Assembly: GCA_023229505.1 (NCBI GenBank)
Contig: JALNZD010000031.1
Span: forward strand, 1 to 48,487
Source of the DNA: Bacteroidales bacterium
GTDB taxonomy: Bacteria; Bacteroidota; Bacteroidia; Bacteroidales; JAGOPY01
DNA length: 48,487 nt
Direction: 5' to 3'
A program made the translations under genes and the position numbers. The notes below the pieces were generated by a model, which saw only the letters and a list, made by a program, of their open reading frames with translations, made no database searches and had not been told where the DNA came from. This document shows, one piece after another, positions 32,650 to 41,474 of this stretch (position 1 is its first letter; the number at the start of each line of letters is the position of its first letter).

Positions 32650-34725
32650 ATGAAACAATTATCTCTTGTGGTTTTTATCCTGATTATTATTCAGGTGAAA
32701 GCATATTCGCAGTCCTGCCTGCCTGATGGCATCAATTTTACTACACAAGCCCAGATTGACAATTTTCAGTCTGACTTTCCCGGATGTACAACCATTGAAG
32801 GAGGTGTTAAGATTTCCGGAAATGATATTTCAGATCTGGAAGGAATCAGCGTTCTGGATTCCATATTCGGTAACCTTACAATAGGATCCAACTGGAAAGG
32901 CAACAATCCAAATTTGAATAACCTGGACGGACTCGAAAACTTAGCCTACATTGGTGGTACTTTATTGTTAAACAATAATGATAACCTGGTCAATATTCAG
33001 GGATTATCAGGATTGGTTAAGGTTGAAGAGGGTATTTATATAAGTAATGATAATTTAATCAGTTTGACGGGGCTTGAAGGTATTGATTCTTTATATGGAA
33101 ACCTTAATCTTCAGATTAATGATCAATTATTGAATTTAACCGGTCTCAACAATCTGAAATATATTGGTGGAAGTCTTGCTTTCTATTCTAACGAAGGGCT
33201 GATAAATCTGGTAGGATTAGACAATTTGACAACTGTAGCCGGAAGAGTCGATATATGGGGAAACTTAGTATTGACTTCTTTAACCGGGTTGGAGAATTTA
33301 TCTTCTGTAGGTGATTTGTCTATTGAATACAACGAATCTTTGACCTCGTTATCGGGACTGGAAGGAATGGATTCCATCGGTGGTGATATGGCTCTGATAT
33401 ATAATGAATTGCTGCCCAATTTAACAGGATTGGAAGGGTTGACTTCAATCGGAGGTGAACTTTGGATTAAAGACAACTATTCACTGACAAGCCTGGAGGG
33501 CCTGGACAATATCAGCGCTGAATCAATCAGCAGCATTTGGATATACAACAATCAAAATCTTTCAGATTGTAACATCCAGAGTATCTGTGATTATTTAGCT
33601 GATCCAAATGGTCAGATCAATATTTATAGAAATGCAATCGGGTGTGACAATCCGCATGAAATCGCGGATAACTGCGGGATCACCCTTTCCTGTTTGCCTT
33701 TCGGAAACTATCTTTTCTACAGCCAGGCAGAGATTGACAGTTTCCCGTCATATTATTCTGATTGTGATCAATTAGAAGGATTTGTCGGGATTCAGGGTGA
33801 GGATATAACTCATCTGGACAGTTTATCGGGAGTAGATACAATAAATGGGACTTTGTTTATTTGTGGAAATGAGAATTTATCCAGCTTAAACGGCCTTAAT
33901 AATGTAAGGATTATTCAAGGAGATCTATGGATTGGATGGATAGAATGCTCCGGAAATAATGAATTGACTAATCTTGAGGGACTAAATAACCTGATTTCAG
34001 TAGGTAATGAAATGCTCATCATGTATAATCCTGGATTATTGACCTTATCAGGACTAGATGCATTATCCGATATTGGATCCGGATTATCGGTAATGCATAA
34101 TGTATCACTAAAAAACCTGCATGGGATGAACAACCTGATTTCAGCCGGTTCAGTCTATATCTCAGAAAATTATTCATTGTTGAACCTGAACGGCCTCCAG
34201 GGCTTGATCAATGTTGATGGCAGTCTTTCTGTAAAAGATAACCCGGCATTATTTTCGATCAACGGCATTGCAAATGTTGATGCTGACCTTATCACTTATC
34301 TTCATATCTCTCATAATAATATCCTGAGCAATTGTAACGTCCAAAGCGTTTGTGATTACCTTGCCGACCCGGGAGGATTCATCGAAATCATTGACAACGA
34401 CACCGGTTGCAACAGCCAGGAAGAGGTGGAATTAGCATGTGGTGTCGGATTGAAGGAGAATTTTACTTCAGACTATTGTACTGTTTATCCAAATCCTTTT
34501 ACCGGCCAGACAACTTTCAATATTCGGCTACAGGAACCGGCAGATGTGAAACTGTTAGTATGTAACAATTTTGGACAGGTCGTTGCCACCATCCTGGATG
34601 AATCGCTGAATAAAGGCGATTACCGGGTTATATGGAACGCGGAAAGACTGCCTCCCGACATATACATTTACCATTTTTCAACCGGTCATAACGCAACTAC
34701 AGGGAAGATTATCAAGGTGAGATAA
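32650..34725 (+). CDS. Leucine-rich-repeat-like T9SS cargo protein with internal duplication
   Basis: This 691-residue secreted protein has a signal peptide at 1-21. Two homologous halves start at Cys23 (CLPDGINFTTQAQIDNF) and Cys348 (CLPFGNYLFYSQAEIDSF); each ends with a SDCNIQSICDYLADP-type block. Between them are irregular repeats of about 23-25 residues with LxGLxNLxxIGGxLxI, resembling receptor L-domain or leucine-rich solenoids. Residues 612-691 are a type A T9SS sorting domain (VYPNPFTGQ at the start, KIIKVR at the end). It is probably displayed on the surface or released. Ligands are unknown. It lies directly downstream of porV on the same strand and may be cotranscribed. Confidence 0.85.
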   Translation: MKQLSLVVFILIIIQVKAYSQSCLPDGINFTTQAQIDNFQSDFPGCTTIEGGVKISGNDISDLEGISVLDSIFGNLTIGSNWKGNNPNLNNLDGLENLAYIGGTLLLNNNDNLVNIQGLSGLVKVEEGIYISNDNLISLTGLEGIDSLYGNLNLQINDQLLNLTGLNNLKYIGGSLAFYSNEGLINLVGLDNLTTVAGRVDIWGNLVLTSLTGLENLSSVGDLSIEYNESLTSLSGLEGMDSIGGDMALIYNELLPNLTGLEGLTSIGGELWIKDNYSLTSLEGLDNISAESISSIWIYNNQNLSDCNIQSICDYLADPNGQINIYRNAIGCDNPHEIADNCGITLSCLPFGNYLFYSQAEIDSFPSYYSDCDQLEGFVGIQGEDITHLDSLSGVDTINGTLFICGNENLSSLNGLNNVRIIQGDLWIGWIECSGNNELTNLEGLNNLISVGNEMLIMYNPGLLTLSGLDALSDIGSGLSVMHNVSLKNLHGMNNLISAGSVYISENYSLLNLNGLQGLINVDGSLSVKDNPALFSINGIANVDADLITYLHISHNNILSNCNVQSVCDYLADPGGFIEIIDNDTGCNSQEEVELACGVGLKENFTSDYCTVYPNPFTGQTTFNIRLQEPADVKLLVCNNFGQVVATILDESLNKGDYRVIWNAERLPPDIYIYHFSTGHNATTGKIIKVR

Positions 34726-34790
34726 AAAATGGGCCTTTTCGAACGGATTACATTGCTATATCGTTACGTCGCTGCAACACTCAAGTTCCA

Positions 34791-35512
34791 TTATATTAAA
34801 AAATCCCTGTAATTCTCTTTGTGCACCACTTTAAAATCCGAGCCGGGATAAGCTTCCAAAAAATCTGCAGGAGGTTTTATCTTTTGTGGTTTCCATTTAA
34901 ATTCGAAGGCCATGAGCTTTCCTTCTGATTCTTCGATAAGGTCAATCTCTTTTTGGTCATAAGTTCGCCAGAAATAGTAATTTACTATTCTACCCATCGC
35001 CTGGTTGCGCTTGATGCGGTCCATAAAGCAAAAGTTTTCCCAAAGTTGACCGGTATCATTGCGGATTTCGGGCGAATTGAAATTATTGATCAAACTATTC
35101 CTGATGCCCAAATCATAGAAATAGTATTTCCTGCTTCTGCCGGGTTCTTTCCGAAGATTTCTGCTGAAGGAAGGCAGTGAGAACAGAACGAATGATTTTT
35201 CGAATAACTGGAGGTATCTTTGTACTGTAGCCACTGATATCTTTAACAAACCGGAAAGCTCCCTGAACAAATAATCGCTTGTCAGAGATTCCAGCAATTG
35301 TATTTTTTCATTTTCACTGCGGTCCACTATATCCGGATAGGAACCAAACCTCAGCAGTTCAGGTATAGCGAGCCGGGAGAACAGGCTAGAATGTCTTTTG
35401 CAAGTGTGGTCTTCCCCACCTGTCGCGGGCCGTAGATAATGATTACTTTCCCCTGGAATAGCCATGGCTGGATTTTCTCCATCAAGATCCGGGAGTAGAT
35501 ATATTTTTCCAT
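34791..35512 (-). pseudogene. Broken ATP-binding protein of the DUF4143 type
   Basis: This is a remnant of an AAA-type ATPase with a C-terminal DUF4143 (nuclease-like) domain, normally about 380-400 residues. The N-terminal part from the ATG at 35512 reads MEKYIYSRILMEKIQPW, then the Walker A motif GPRQVGKTT, and stops at TGA (35351) after SLYLNC. The C-terminal part continues in another frame from ELLRFGSYPDIV through VATVQRYLQLFEKSFVLF to KLMAFEFKW. Roughly 120-140 codons between them, including Walker B and the sensor region, are missing. An internal deletion with frameshift is the simplest reading. Confidence 0.8.
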
Positions 35513-35541
35513 CAAAGCAATAATTTGATTGTTATACTTGA

Positions 35542-35549
35542 CAAATTTA
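35542..35549 (-). promoter_or_regulatory. -7 element of the DUF4143 pseudogene (TAAATTTG)
   Basis: This is an exact TAnnTTTG match on the minus strand, 29 bp before the former ATG. Confidence 0.45.
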
Positions 35550-35630
35550 TTCTGAAAATTTTTGACTTAAAACTTATCCCTATAAAAGCACAGAAGTTAC
35601 TAAACGTGAGTCGACAGTAAATGACAACCT

Positions 35631-35679
35631 AATGACAATGACTAATGACCAATGACCAATGACCACTAACTAATAACCA
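35631..35679 (+). repeat. Heptad array, unit ATGACCA, seven consecutive copies
   Basis: The units are AATGACA, ATGACTA, ATGACCA three times, CTAACTA and ATAACCA. This is the longest unbroken heptad run in the window and lies just upstream of the S41 protease gene. Confidence 0.9.
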
Positions 35680-35713
35680 CTATCTTTACAGCCTCTAATC
35701 ATATTTTCTATCC

Positions 35714-37327
35714 ATGGAAAACCGCCACCGTTTTACAATTTATCTCCCTATTATACTGGCTGTTGTGCTGATACTTGGCATCTGGCTCGGCAGTAAACTG
35801 TCGTTTGTCAGAAACGATAAATCAGATAATGCCCTCTTTGTCAAACCGGCCCATCACGATAAAGTAACCGACCTGATCAATTATGTTCAGCAGGACTATG
35901 TTGATTCAGTAAGCCGTGAGGATCTGACCGACAATGCGATCGAAGGAGTCCTCGATAAGCTCGACCCGCATTCACAATATATTCCCTCGGAAGATTTTAC
36001 TGAAGTAGAGGACCAGCTAAACAGCAATTTTGAAGGGATTGGCATACAGTTCCGTATTGAAAAAGACACAATCATGGTGATCCAGACAATCCCGGGCGGA
36101 CCTTCGGAAAAAGCGGGATTATTGGCCGGCGACCGCATCGTGAAGATCAATGATTCAATTGTTGCAGGAATTGGTGTGACCGACAGGGATGCAGTCAGGC
36201 AGCTTAAAGGTAAACGGGGATCTCAGGTAAAGGTGAGCATACATCGCCGAAGTCTTGCCGACCTGATCGATTTTAGCCTGGTCCGGGACGTCATCCCGAC
36301 TTACAGTATTGATATATCTTATATGGTCGATGATTCAATCGGTTATATAAAGCTCAGCCGTTTCGCCGCCAATACTTATGAAGAATTGTTAAGCGCACTG
36401 AAAATGCTTATGGAGCAGGGGATGACCAGGCTGATCCTCGACCTCCGGGGAAATTATGGTGGTTTCCTCCAGGCTTCCATTAATATCTCCGATGAATTTC
36501 TCTCCGATAAAAAACTTATCGTTTACACTGAAGGCAACAGCAGGCCAAATAACTATGCTTATGCCACCAGAAAAGGGATTTTTGAGGAAAGTGACCTCGT
36601 GGTATTAATTGACGAGTCTTCCGCTTCGGCCAGTGAAATTGTCGCCGGGGCCATACAGGATAATGACCGTGGCTTTATCATCGGCAGAAGGTCGTTTGGA
36701 AAAGGACTGGTGCAGGAGCAACTCACCTTTCCTGACGGTTCAGCGATCCGCCTGACCGTTGCACGCTATCATACCCCTTCAGGAAGATGTATCCAGCGTC
36801 CTTATACAAATGGGAACAAAGAATATTATGAAGAACTTTATCACCGCTACGCCACTGGTGAGATGGAAAATCCGGATAGCATTGCCTTCAGCGATACAAT
36901 CAAATACTATACTCCGGCCGGAAAAGTCGTGTATGGTGGCGGAGGGATAATGCCCGATGTTTATGTGGCCATGAAGGCAGATGAAAAAGATAATCTTTAT
37001 AACCGCATGATCCATCAGAACCTGATCTTCCAATATGCATTTGATTATACCGACAGAGAGCGGGCCACACTCCAGCATTTCAGGACGGTTGAAGACTTCA
37101 GGGATAATTTCCGGGTCGATGACCAGCTTTTTAATGGATTAATCGATAATGCCCGTAAACAGGGCCTTATATTCACCGCTAAAGAAGTCCGTTATTCAGA
37201 AAAGAAGATCAAGACCCTTCTGAAAGCTTATATCGGCCGCAACCTGCTTGACGACCAGGCTTTTTACCCGATCTACCACGATGTGGACAAAATATTCCAG
37301 GTGGCGCTTGATACAATCAGAAAATAG
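35714..37327 (+). CDS. S41 family C-terminal processing peptidase (CtpA-like)
   Basis: This 537-residue membrane-anchored serine protease should act in the periplasm. A single transmembrane helix spans about 8-27 after a short N-terminus. A PDZ domain covers about 95-185 (GIGIQFRIEKDTIMV, GGPSEKAGLLAGDRIVKIND). The catalytic domain has LDLRGNYGGFL, the Ser nucleophile segment SSASASE (302-308) and the Lys base at 330 (SFGKGLVQ), so the Ser-Lys dyad is intact. About 170 extra residues follow the core, as in other Bacteroidota members. It probably trims or degrades C-termini of envelope proteins. A heptad array lies just upstream and another after the stop. Confidence 0.93.
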   Translation: MENRHRFTIYLPIILAVVLILGIWLGSKLSFVRNDKSDNALFVKPAHHDKVTDLINYVQQDYVDSVSREDLTDNAIEGVLDKLDPHSQYIPSEDFTEVEDQLNSNFEGIGIQFRIEKDTIMVIQTIPGGPSEKAGLLAGDRIVKINDSIVAGIGVTDRDAVRQLKGKRGSQVKVSIHRRSLADLIDFSLVRDVIPTYSIDISYMVDDSIGYIKLSRFAANTYEELLSALKMLMEQGMTRLILDLRGNYGGFLQASINISDEFLSDKKLIVYTEGNSRPNNYAYATRKGIFEESDLVVLIDESSASASEIVAGAIQDNDRGFIIGRRSFGKGLVQEQLTFPDGSAIRLTVARYHTPSGRCIQRPYTNGNKEYYEELYHRYATGEMENPDSIAFSDTIKYYTPAGKVVYGGGGIMPDVYVAMKADEKDNLYNRMIHQNLIFQYAFDYTDRERATLQHFRTVEDFRDNFRVDDQLFNGLIDNARKQGLIFTAKEVRYSEKKIKTLLKAYIGRNLLDDQAFYPIYHDVDKIFQVALDTIRK

Positions 37328-37355
37328 TTCAAAGTGCAAAGTTCAAAGTGCAAAG
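37328..37355 (+). repeat. Heptad array, TTCAAAG/TGCAAAG, four copies
   Basis: The two words alternate strictly. The array is complementary to the next one (37374-37401), so the two can pair. Confidence 0.9.
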
Positions 37356-37373
37356 TGTGGTTTTTGTATTTAA

Positions 37374-37401
37374 CTTTGAACTTTGAACTATGAACTTTGA
37401 A
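37374..37401 (+). repeat. Heptad array, unit CTTTGAA, four copies
   Basis: The units are CTTTGAA twice, CTATGAA and CTTTGAA. It has the same word as the array before glyS and forms an inverted pair with 37328-37355. It lies 15 bp before the sod ATG. Confidence 0.9.
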
Positions 37402-37416
37402 CTAAGCCAAGTTATT

Positions 37417-37992
37417 ATGTCATTCGAATTACCAACATTGCCTTTCGCGCTGAATGCGCTGGAGCCATTTATTTCAAAGACAACCCTGGAATTCCATTAT
37501 GGAAAACACCACCAGGCTTATGTGAACAACCTGAACAAGTTACTGCCCGGTTCGGGATTTGAACAGGCAACGCTTGAGGAGATCATCCAAAAATCCGGTG
37601 GCGGGATTTTCAACAATGCCGCCCAGGTCTGGAACCACACTTTTTACTGGCACTGCCTTAGTCCTTACGGTGGTGGCCTTCCGGCAGGAAAACTGATCGG
37701 CCTTATCGACCGGGATTTTGGTACTTTCGATGGATTCAAGGAACATTTCACCCAGGCTGCCGCCACCCTCTTCGGCTCAGGCTGGGCCTGGCTTTCATTG
37801 GATGCCAATGGAAAGCTGGTCATCACACAGGAAAGCAATGCCGGAAACCCGCTAAAAAGTGGCCTGAAACCCATTCTCACCTGTGATGTATGGGAACATG
37901 CCTATTACCTTGACAAGCAGAACCGCAGACCGGATTACATTTCTGACTTCTGGAAGCTGGTGGATTGGAAAGCAGCAGAAATAAGACTATAA
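37417..37992 (+). CDS. sodB: Superoxide dismutase, Fe/Mn type
   Basis: This 191-residue cytoplasmic enzyme converts superoxide to peroxide and oxygen. The metal ligands are all present: His27 (FHYGKHH), His74 (VWNHTFYW), Asp157 and His161 (CDVWEHAYY). Gln70 in NAAQVWNH is the position that marks iron or cambialistic enzymes. I start at the ATG at 37417 (MSFELPTLPF); the frame continues upstream to an ATG at 37390 that belongs to a heptad array. The last codons and stop (AGA CTA TAA) are part of an 8-bp array. Confidence 0.96.
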   Translation: MSFELPTLPFALNALEPFISKTTLEFHYGKHHQAYVNNLNKLLPGSGFEQATLEEIIQKSGGGIFNNAAQVWNHTFYWHCLSPYGGGLPAGKLIGLIDRDFGTFDGFKEHFTQAAATLFGSGWAWLSLDANGKLVITQESNAGNPLKSGLKPILTCDVWEHAYYLDKQNRRPDYISDFWKLVDWKAAEIRL

Positions 37993-38020
37993 GACTGTAG
38001 GACCATAAGACGGTAGGATT
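37981..38020 (+). repeat. Octad array, ATAAGACT/GTAGGACC, five copies
   Basis: The 8-bp phase is strict. The first units contain the end of sodB. Its word is roughly complementary to the CTTACAGT-type arrays downstream. Confidence 0.85.
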
Positions 38021-38036
38021 TTTGGTTTCTAATACA

Positions 38037-38100
38037 TTTCTACATTCTTACATTCTTAAACTCTTACATTCTTAAACTCTTACAGTCTTACAGTTTTAAA
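38037..38100 (+). repeat. Octad array, TTCTTACA/CTCTTACA/GTCTTACA, eight copies
   Basis: There are eight 8-bp units in phase, including TTCTTAAA variants. It is the left-hand neighbour of the four-helix bundle gene. Confidence 0.9.
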
Positions 38101-38187
38101 TTCATCATTTTAGGATAGAAGTTATTAACAGGACAGGTATAATGGGATTGATTTTCGGATAAACATGAAAATTAAATCCCATTTCAA

Positions 38188-38559
38188 ATGAAATTCACAA
38201 AACATGAAGATTTAGAGGTTTATCATCTGGCTTTTAATGCAGCCATGATGATTTTTGAGGTATCCTTATCTTTTCCCAAAGAGGAAAAATATTCATTAAC
38301 CGATCAAATCAGGCGATCTTCACGATCTGTTTGTGCGAATATTGCAGAGGCTTTTTACAGAAGAAAATATCCAAAGAATTTTTCATCACATCTTTCTGAT
38401 GCAATTGCTGAAGGTGGAGAAACTATTGTTTGGCTGGAGTTTTCTCTAAAATGTAATTATTTACATTCCGAACTGAATCATAAACTTCGTGATGATTATG
38501 CTAATATTATTGGGAAATTGATTACAATGAGCAATCAAGCCGAGAAATGGAAGCTGTAA
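38188..38559 (+). CDS. Four-helix bundle protein (S23/TIGR02436 type)
   Basis: This 123-residue helical protein is of the four-helix bundle family first seen in 23S rRNA intervening sequences. Hallmarks are FTKHEDLEVYHLAFNAAMMI at the start, the SLTDQIRRSSRSVCANIAEAF motif, and SDAIAEGGETIVWLEFSLKCNYL. Its function is unknown; proposals include nucleic acid binding. No rRNA is near. The gene stands alone between two octad arrays of the same word (38037-38100 and 38568-38615), as if carried as a cassette. No clear TAnnTTTG box was found upstream. Confidence 0.9.
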   Translation: MKFTKHEDLEVYHLAFNAAMMIFEVSLSFPKEEKYSLTDQIRRSSRSVCANIAEAFYRRKYPKNFSSHLSDAIAEGGETIVWLEFSLKCNYLHSELNHKLRDDYANIIGKLITMSNQAEKWKL

Positions 38560-38567
38560 ATCATACC

Positions 38568-38615
38568 GTCCTAAAGTCTTACAATCTTATAGTCTTACAG
38601 TCTTACAGTCCTCCC
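38568..38615 (+). repeat. Octad array, unit GTCTTACA, six copies
   Basis: It lies between the convergent four-helix bundle and propeller-stub genes, ending 2 bp before the latter's stop. It shares its word with the arrays at 38037 and 39508. Confidence 0.9.
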
Positions 38616-38617
38616 CT

Positions 38618-39202
38618 TCACAGCTTCATGAACTTGTTCACCAACACCGTGGCGTCATTGGTGATCCGCACGAAATAAACGCCACGGGGCAGTGTGCTGA
38701 TATCAATAACGGTTATTGGTTCCGTTATGCGGCGGGATATGACCTGCTGGGCGTTAACGTTGTATATGGCAAGGGTTGTGTTATTGACGTGCGTGGTGGA
38801 AGGCAGTGCTATGGTGATGATGGTGGTTGTAGGGTTGGGGTAAATGGTGATGTGGGTTTCCGAAGTAATATTTTCTATAATTGAAACAGGAATACCGTTT
38901 TCATTATAAACTGCCAATCCATAATTAGTCCCAAGCCATTCCGACCCGCTTGTGTCTATTGCGATTATTAGTACATAGTTATCGGGCAGGCCCGAATTTG
39001 CATTGTTGTAAAAAGTTTGAATACCCGTGCTTTTGTCAATTTTCACTAAACCGCCCGTTGTACCTACCCACATATTATTGCCTTCTTCTGCTAAAGCAGT
39101 AACTTCATCCCCATTGGTATATTGCACCCATTGTGGGTTTTGAGCATAAATGGGTACTATTAAGTACATTAAAATGACCAAGAGAATAAACACTTTTTTC
39201 AT
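38618..39202 (-). CDS. Short T9SS cargo protein with two propeller-type repeats
   Basis: This 194-residue secreted protein begins at the ATG at 39202 (MKKVFILLVILMYLIVPIYAQ signal peptide); an upstream in-frame ATG is less likely. After it come two repeats of the two-component-regulator propeller kind, EVTALAEEGNNMWVGTTGGL with TFYNN, and IAIDTSGSEWLGTNYGLAVYN. The last 75 residues are a type A T9SS sorting domain (ITIYPNPTTTIITI at the start, LVNKFMKL at the end). A propeller needs about seven blades, so this is probably a collapsed remnant of a larger repeat protein that kept an open frame. It is flanked by octad arrays on both sides. Confidence 0.7.
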   Translation of the reverse strand: MKKVFILLVILMYLIVPIYAQNPQWVQYTNGDEVTALAEEGNNMWVGTTGGLVKIDKSTGIQTFYNNANSGLPDNYVLIIAIDTSGSEWLGTNYGLAVYNENGIPVSIIENITSETHITIYPNPTTTIITIALPSTTHVNNTTLAIYNVNAQQVISRRITEPITVIDISTLPRGVYFVRITNDATVLVNKFMKL

Positions 39203-39239
39203 TATACAACGTATTACGGTGTTTATCATTCCCTTATGG

Positions 39240-39507
39240 CAGATATAAGCGCCAAGACTATTAATAGCCTGTAAATATAATTAAAAACATACGGATAGGC
39301 AAGATATATTACGAATGGCTGCGTAATAGTGTTGTGCTTTAAATTCGCGGCAAATAGCCTGTGACTATTTTTCTCCTGTGGTCAGTGGCGCGTATAAACG
39401 TCTGGAAACGTTCACCTTTATAGGCACAGTGCATCCTATCTGTGTTGAATAGTTGCATAAAAACTTACAAAGATTTGAAAAAGGGCAAGTTTTGTGCGTA
39501 TTAGATT
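39240..39507. other. Gap of about 300 bp with no recognised gene
   Basis: Between the propeller stub and the glmS stop I see no gene, tRNA or remnant I can name. A small inverted repeat (AACGT...ACGTT) lies near 39400, and the octad array follows at 39508. Confidence 0.5.
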
Positions 39508-39539
39508 GTCTTACAGTCTTACCGTCTTACAGTCCTACT
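39508..39539 (+). repeat. Octad array, unit GTCTTACA, four copies
   Basis: The units are GTCTTACA, GTCTTACC, GTCTTACA and GTCCTACT. The glmS stop codon (39535-39537) is inside the last unit. Confidence 0.9.
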
Positions 39540-41373
39540 CAACCGTCACCGACTTCGCCAGGTTCCTTGGCTGGTCTACATTACAACCGCGCATTACGGC
39601 TATATGGTAGGATAATAGCTGGAGCGGAATGGTTGCCAGGAGAGGGACCAATAATTCTTCTGTTTCGGGAATCTCGATAATGTGATCAGCAAGGTCACGC
39701 ACCAGTTCATCATTTTCGGTCACAATCGCGATTACTTTACCCTTTCTGGCTTTCACTTCCTGGATGTTACTGAGAGCCTTCTCGTAAGTGCCTTTATTAG
39801 TGGCGATGAATACTACAGGCATCTCTTCGTCGATAAGGGCAATGGGCCCGTGCTTCATCTCAGCGGCGGGATAACCTTCAGCATGAATATACGAGATTTC
39901 CTTCAACTTAAGGGCACCTTCCAGGGCAACCGGAAAATTATACCCGCGGCCTAAATAGAGGAAATTCCGGTGGTCTTTGTATAATCCCGCAATTTTCTTA
40001 ACGACCGGATCAACGAGAAGGGTTTTTGCGACTTTTTCCGGTATCTGGTCGAGTTCATGGAGGATACGGATGAATCGTGATTTCGGAACGCTTCCTTTCT
40101 TCTGCGCAATAGTCAGCGCCAGCAAAATAAGTACGGTTACCTGTGAAGTGAAAGCCTTGGTGGAGGCTACCCCGATCTCAGGCCCGGCATGCGTGTAAGA
40201 ACCGGCATCCGTGGCTCGTGCAATGGATGACCCGACAACATTACAGATGCCAAGGATAGTTGCACCACGGCCCTTGGCCAGGTCGATGGCCGCCAGGGTA
40301 TCGGCAGTTTCACCGGATTGGGAGATAGCAATAACCACATCTTTTTCACAAAGGATTGGGTTGCGGTACCGGAACTCAGAGGCATATTCCACTTCCACAG
40401 GGATCCTGGCCAGATCCTCGATCAGATATTCCCCGACCAGGGCGGCATGCCAGGAAGTGCCGCAGGCCACTATAATGATCCGCTCGGCATTCACTAGTTT
40501 CTGCTCATAATCCACAATTCCGCCCAGTGAAACTATGCCCTCCTGCAACCTGAGCCTTCCCCGCATGCTGTCGCGTATGGAGCGGGGCTGTTCGAAGATC
40601 TCTTTCAGCATGAAATGCTTATAGCCACCTTTTTCCAAAGCAGTAAGGTTAAGCTCAAGCTTCTGGATATAAGGAGTTTTCTCCTTATTCTTAATGGTTA
40701 AGATCTTGAGCGGTTTCCTTCTTCTCAAGATAGCAAGTTCCTCATCGTTCAGATAAACCACATCCTTGGTATACTCCACAATTGGCGTTGCATCTGAGGC
40801 AATGAAGAATTCGTCGATGCCGATCCCGACGACCAGCGGCGAGCTTTTCCGCGCCGCGATGAGCATATCGGGATGATTTTTAGAGATGACCACGATCGCA
40901 TAAGCTCCGATAACCTGGTTAAGGGCAATCCGCACGGCCTCCACCAGGTCAACATTTTCATGTACCTGTATATCCTCGATAAGATGGACCAGGGCTTCCG
41001 TATCAGTGTTACTCGTAAAAACATATCCCCGGTTGATCAGCTCTTTTTTCAACGTCAGGTAATTCTCGATAATTCCATTGTGAATGATCGCCAGATTTTT
41101 CGACTGGGAATAATGAGGATGGGCATTGATATCATTAGGCTCCCCATGCGTTGCCCAGCGTGTGTGGGCAATACCGACGGTACCTGTTAAGTCCATTTTT
41201 TTTGTAAGCTCCTCAAGGTCCGCAACTTTACCCTTAGTCTTAAAAACCTTGAGGCTATCATTCAGGATGGCCAGGCCGGCACTGTCGTACCCCCGGTATT
41301 CCAACCGGTATAATCCTTTCATAAGGATCGGATAAGCTTCTTTTGGCCCCAGATAAGCAATAATTCCGCACAT
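39535..41373 (-). CDS. glmS: Glutamine--fructose-6-phosphate transaminase (isomerizing)
   Basis: GlmS makes glucosamine 6-phosphate for cell-wall and LPS precursors. The 612 residues have the glutaminase nucleophile Cys2 (MCGIIAYLG), TRWATHGEPNDINAHPH, two SIS sugar-isomerase domains (CGTSWHAALVGEY, SQSGETADTLAA, LGRGYNFPVALEGALKLKE) and the C-terminal QLLSYHIAVMRGCNVDQPRNLAKSVTVE type end. All active-site motifs are intact. It follows DUF4270 and glgA on the minus strand, the order common in Bacteroidota, but has its own promoter box. No glmS ribozyme was seen upstream. Confidence 0.98.
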   Translation of the reverse strand: MCGIIAYLGPKEAYPILMKGLYRLEYRGYDSAGLAILNDSLKVFKTKGKVADLEELTKKMDLTGTVGIAHTRWATHGEPNDINAHPHYSQSKNLAIIHNGIIENYLTLKKELINRGYVFTSNTDTEALVHLIEDIQVHENVDLVEAVRIALNQVIGAYAIVVISKNHPDMLIAARKSSPLVVGIGIDEFFIASDATPIVEYTKDVVYLNDEELAILRRRKPLKILTIKNKEKTPYIQKLELNLTALEKGGYKHFMLKEIFEQPRSIRDSMRGRLRLQEGIVSLGGIVDYEQKLVNAERIIIVACGTSWHAALVGEYLIEDLARIPVEVEYASEFRYRNPILCEKDVVIAISQSGETADTLAAIDLAKGRGATILGICNVVGSSIARATDAGSYTHAGPEIGVASTKAFTSQVTVLILLALTIAQKKGSVPKSRFIRILHELDQIPEKVAKTLLVDPVVKKIAGLYKDHRNFLYLGRGYNFPVALEGALKLKEISYIHAEGYPAAEMKHGPIALIDEEMPVVFIATNKGTYEKALSNIQEVKARKGKVIAIVTENDELVRDLADHIIEIPETEELLVPLLATIPLQLLSYHIAVMRGCNVDQPRNLAKSVTVE

Positions 41374-41398
41374 AAGCTTAGGATTTCAATTTATCAGA

Positions 41399-41406
41399 CA
41401 AACTTA
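41399..41406 (-). promoter_or_regulatory. -7 element of glmS (TAAGTTTG)
   Basis: This is an exact TAnnTTTG match on the minus strand, 25 bp before the ATG. Confidence 0.5.
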
Positions 41407-41474
41407 ATCAATAATGTAATCCTGACCTCAAATGATTGCTGAAACTACCAAATGGAGAAGCCTTGCAGAATTAA

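Noticed and set aside
37390..37416. Upstream ATG of the superoxide dismutase frame
   Set aside because: The ATG lies in a CTATGAA unit of a heptad array, and the added nine residues do not match the family; MSFELPTLPF is the usual start.
37981..39539. Octad arrays as CRISPR
   Set aside because: Units are 8 bp with no spacers, no 25-40 bp repeats and no cas genes.
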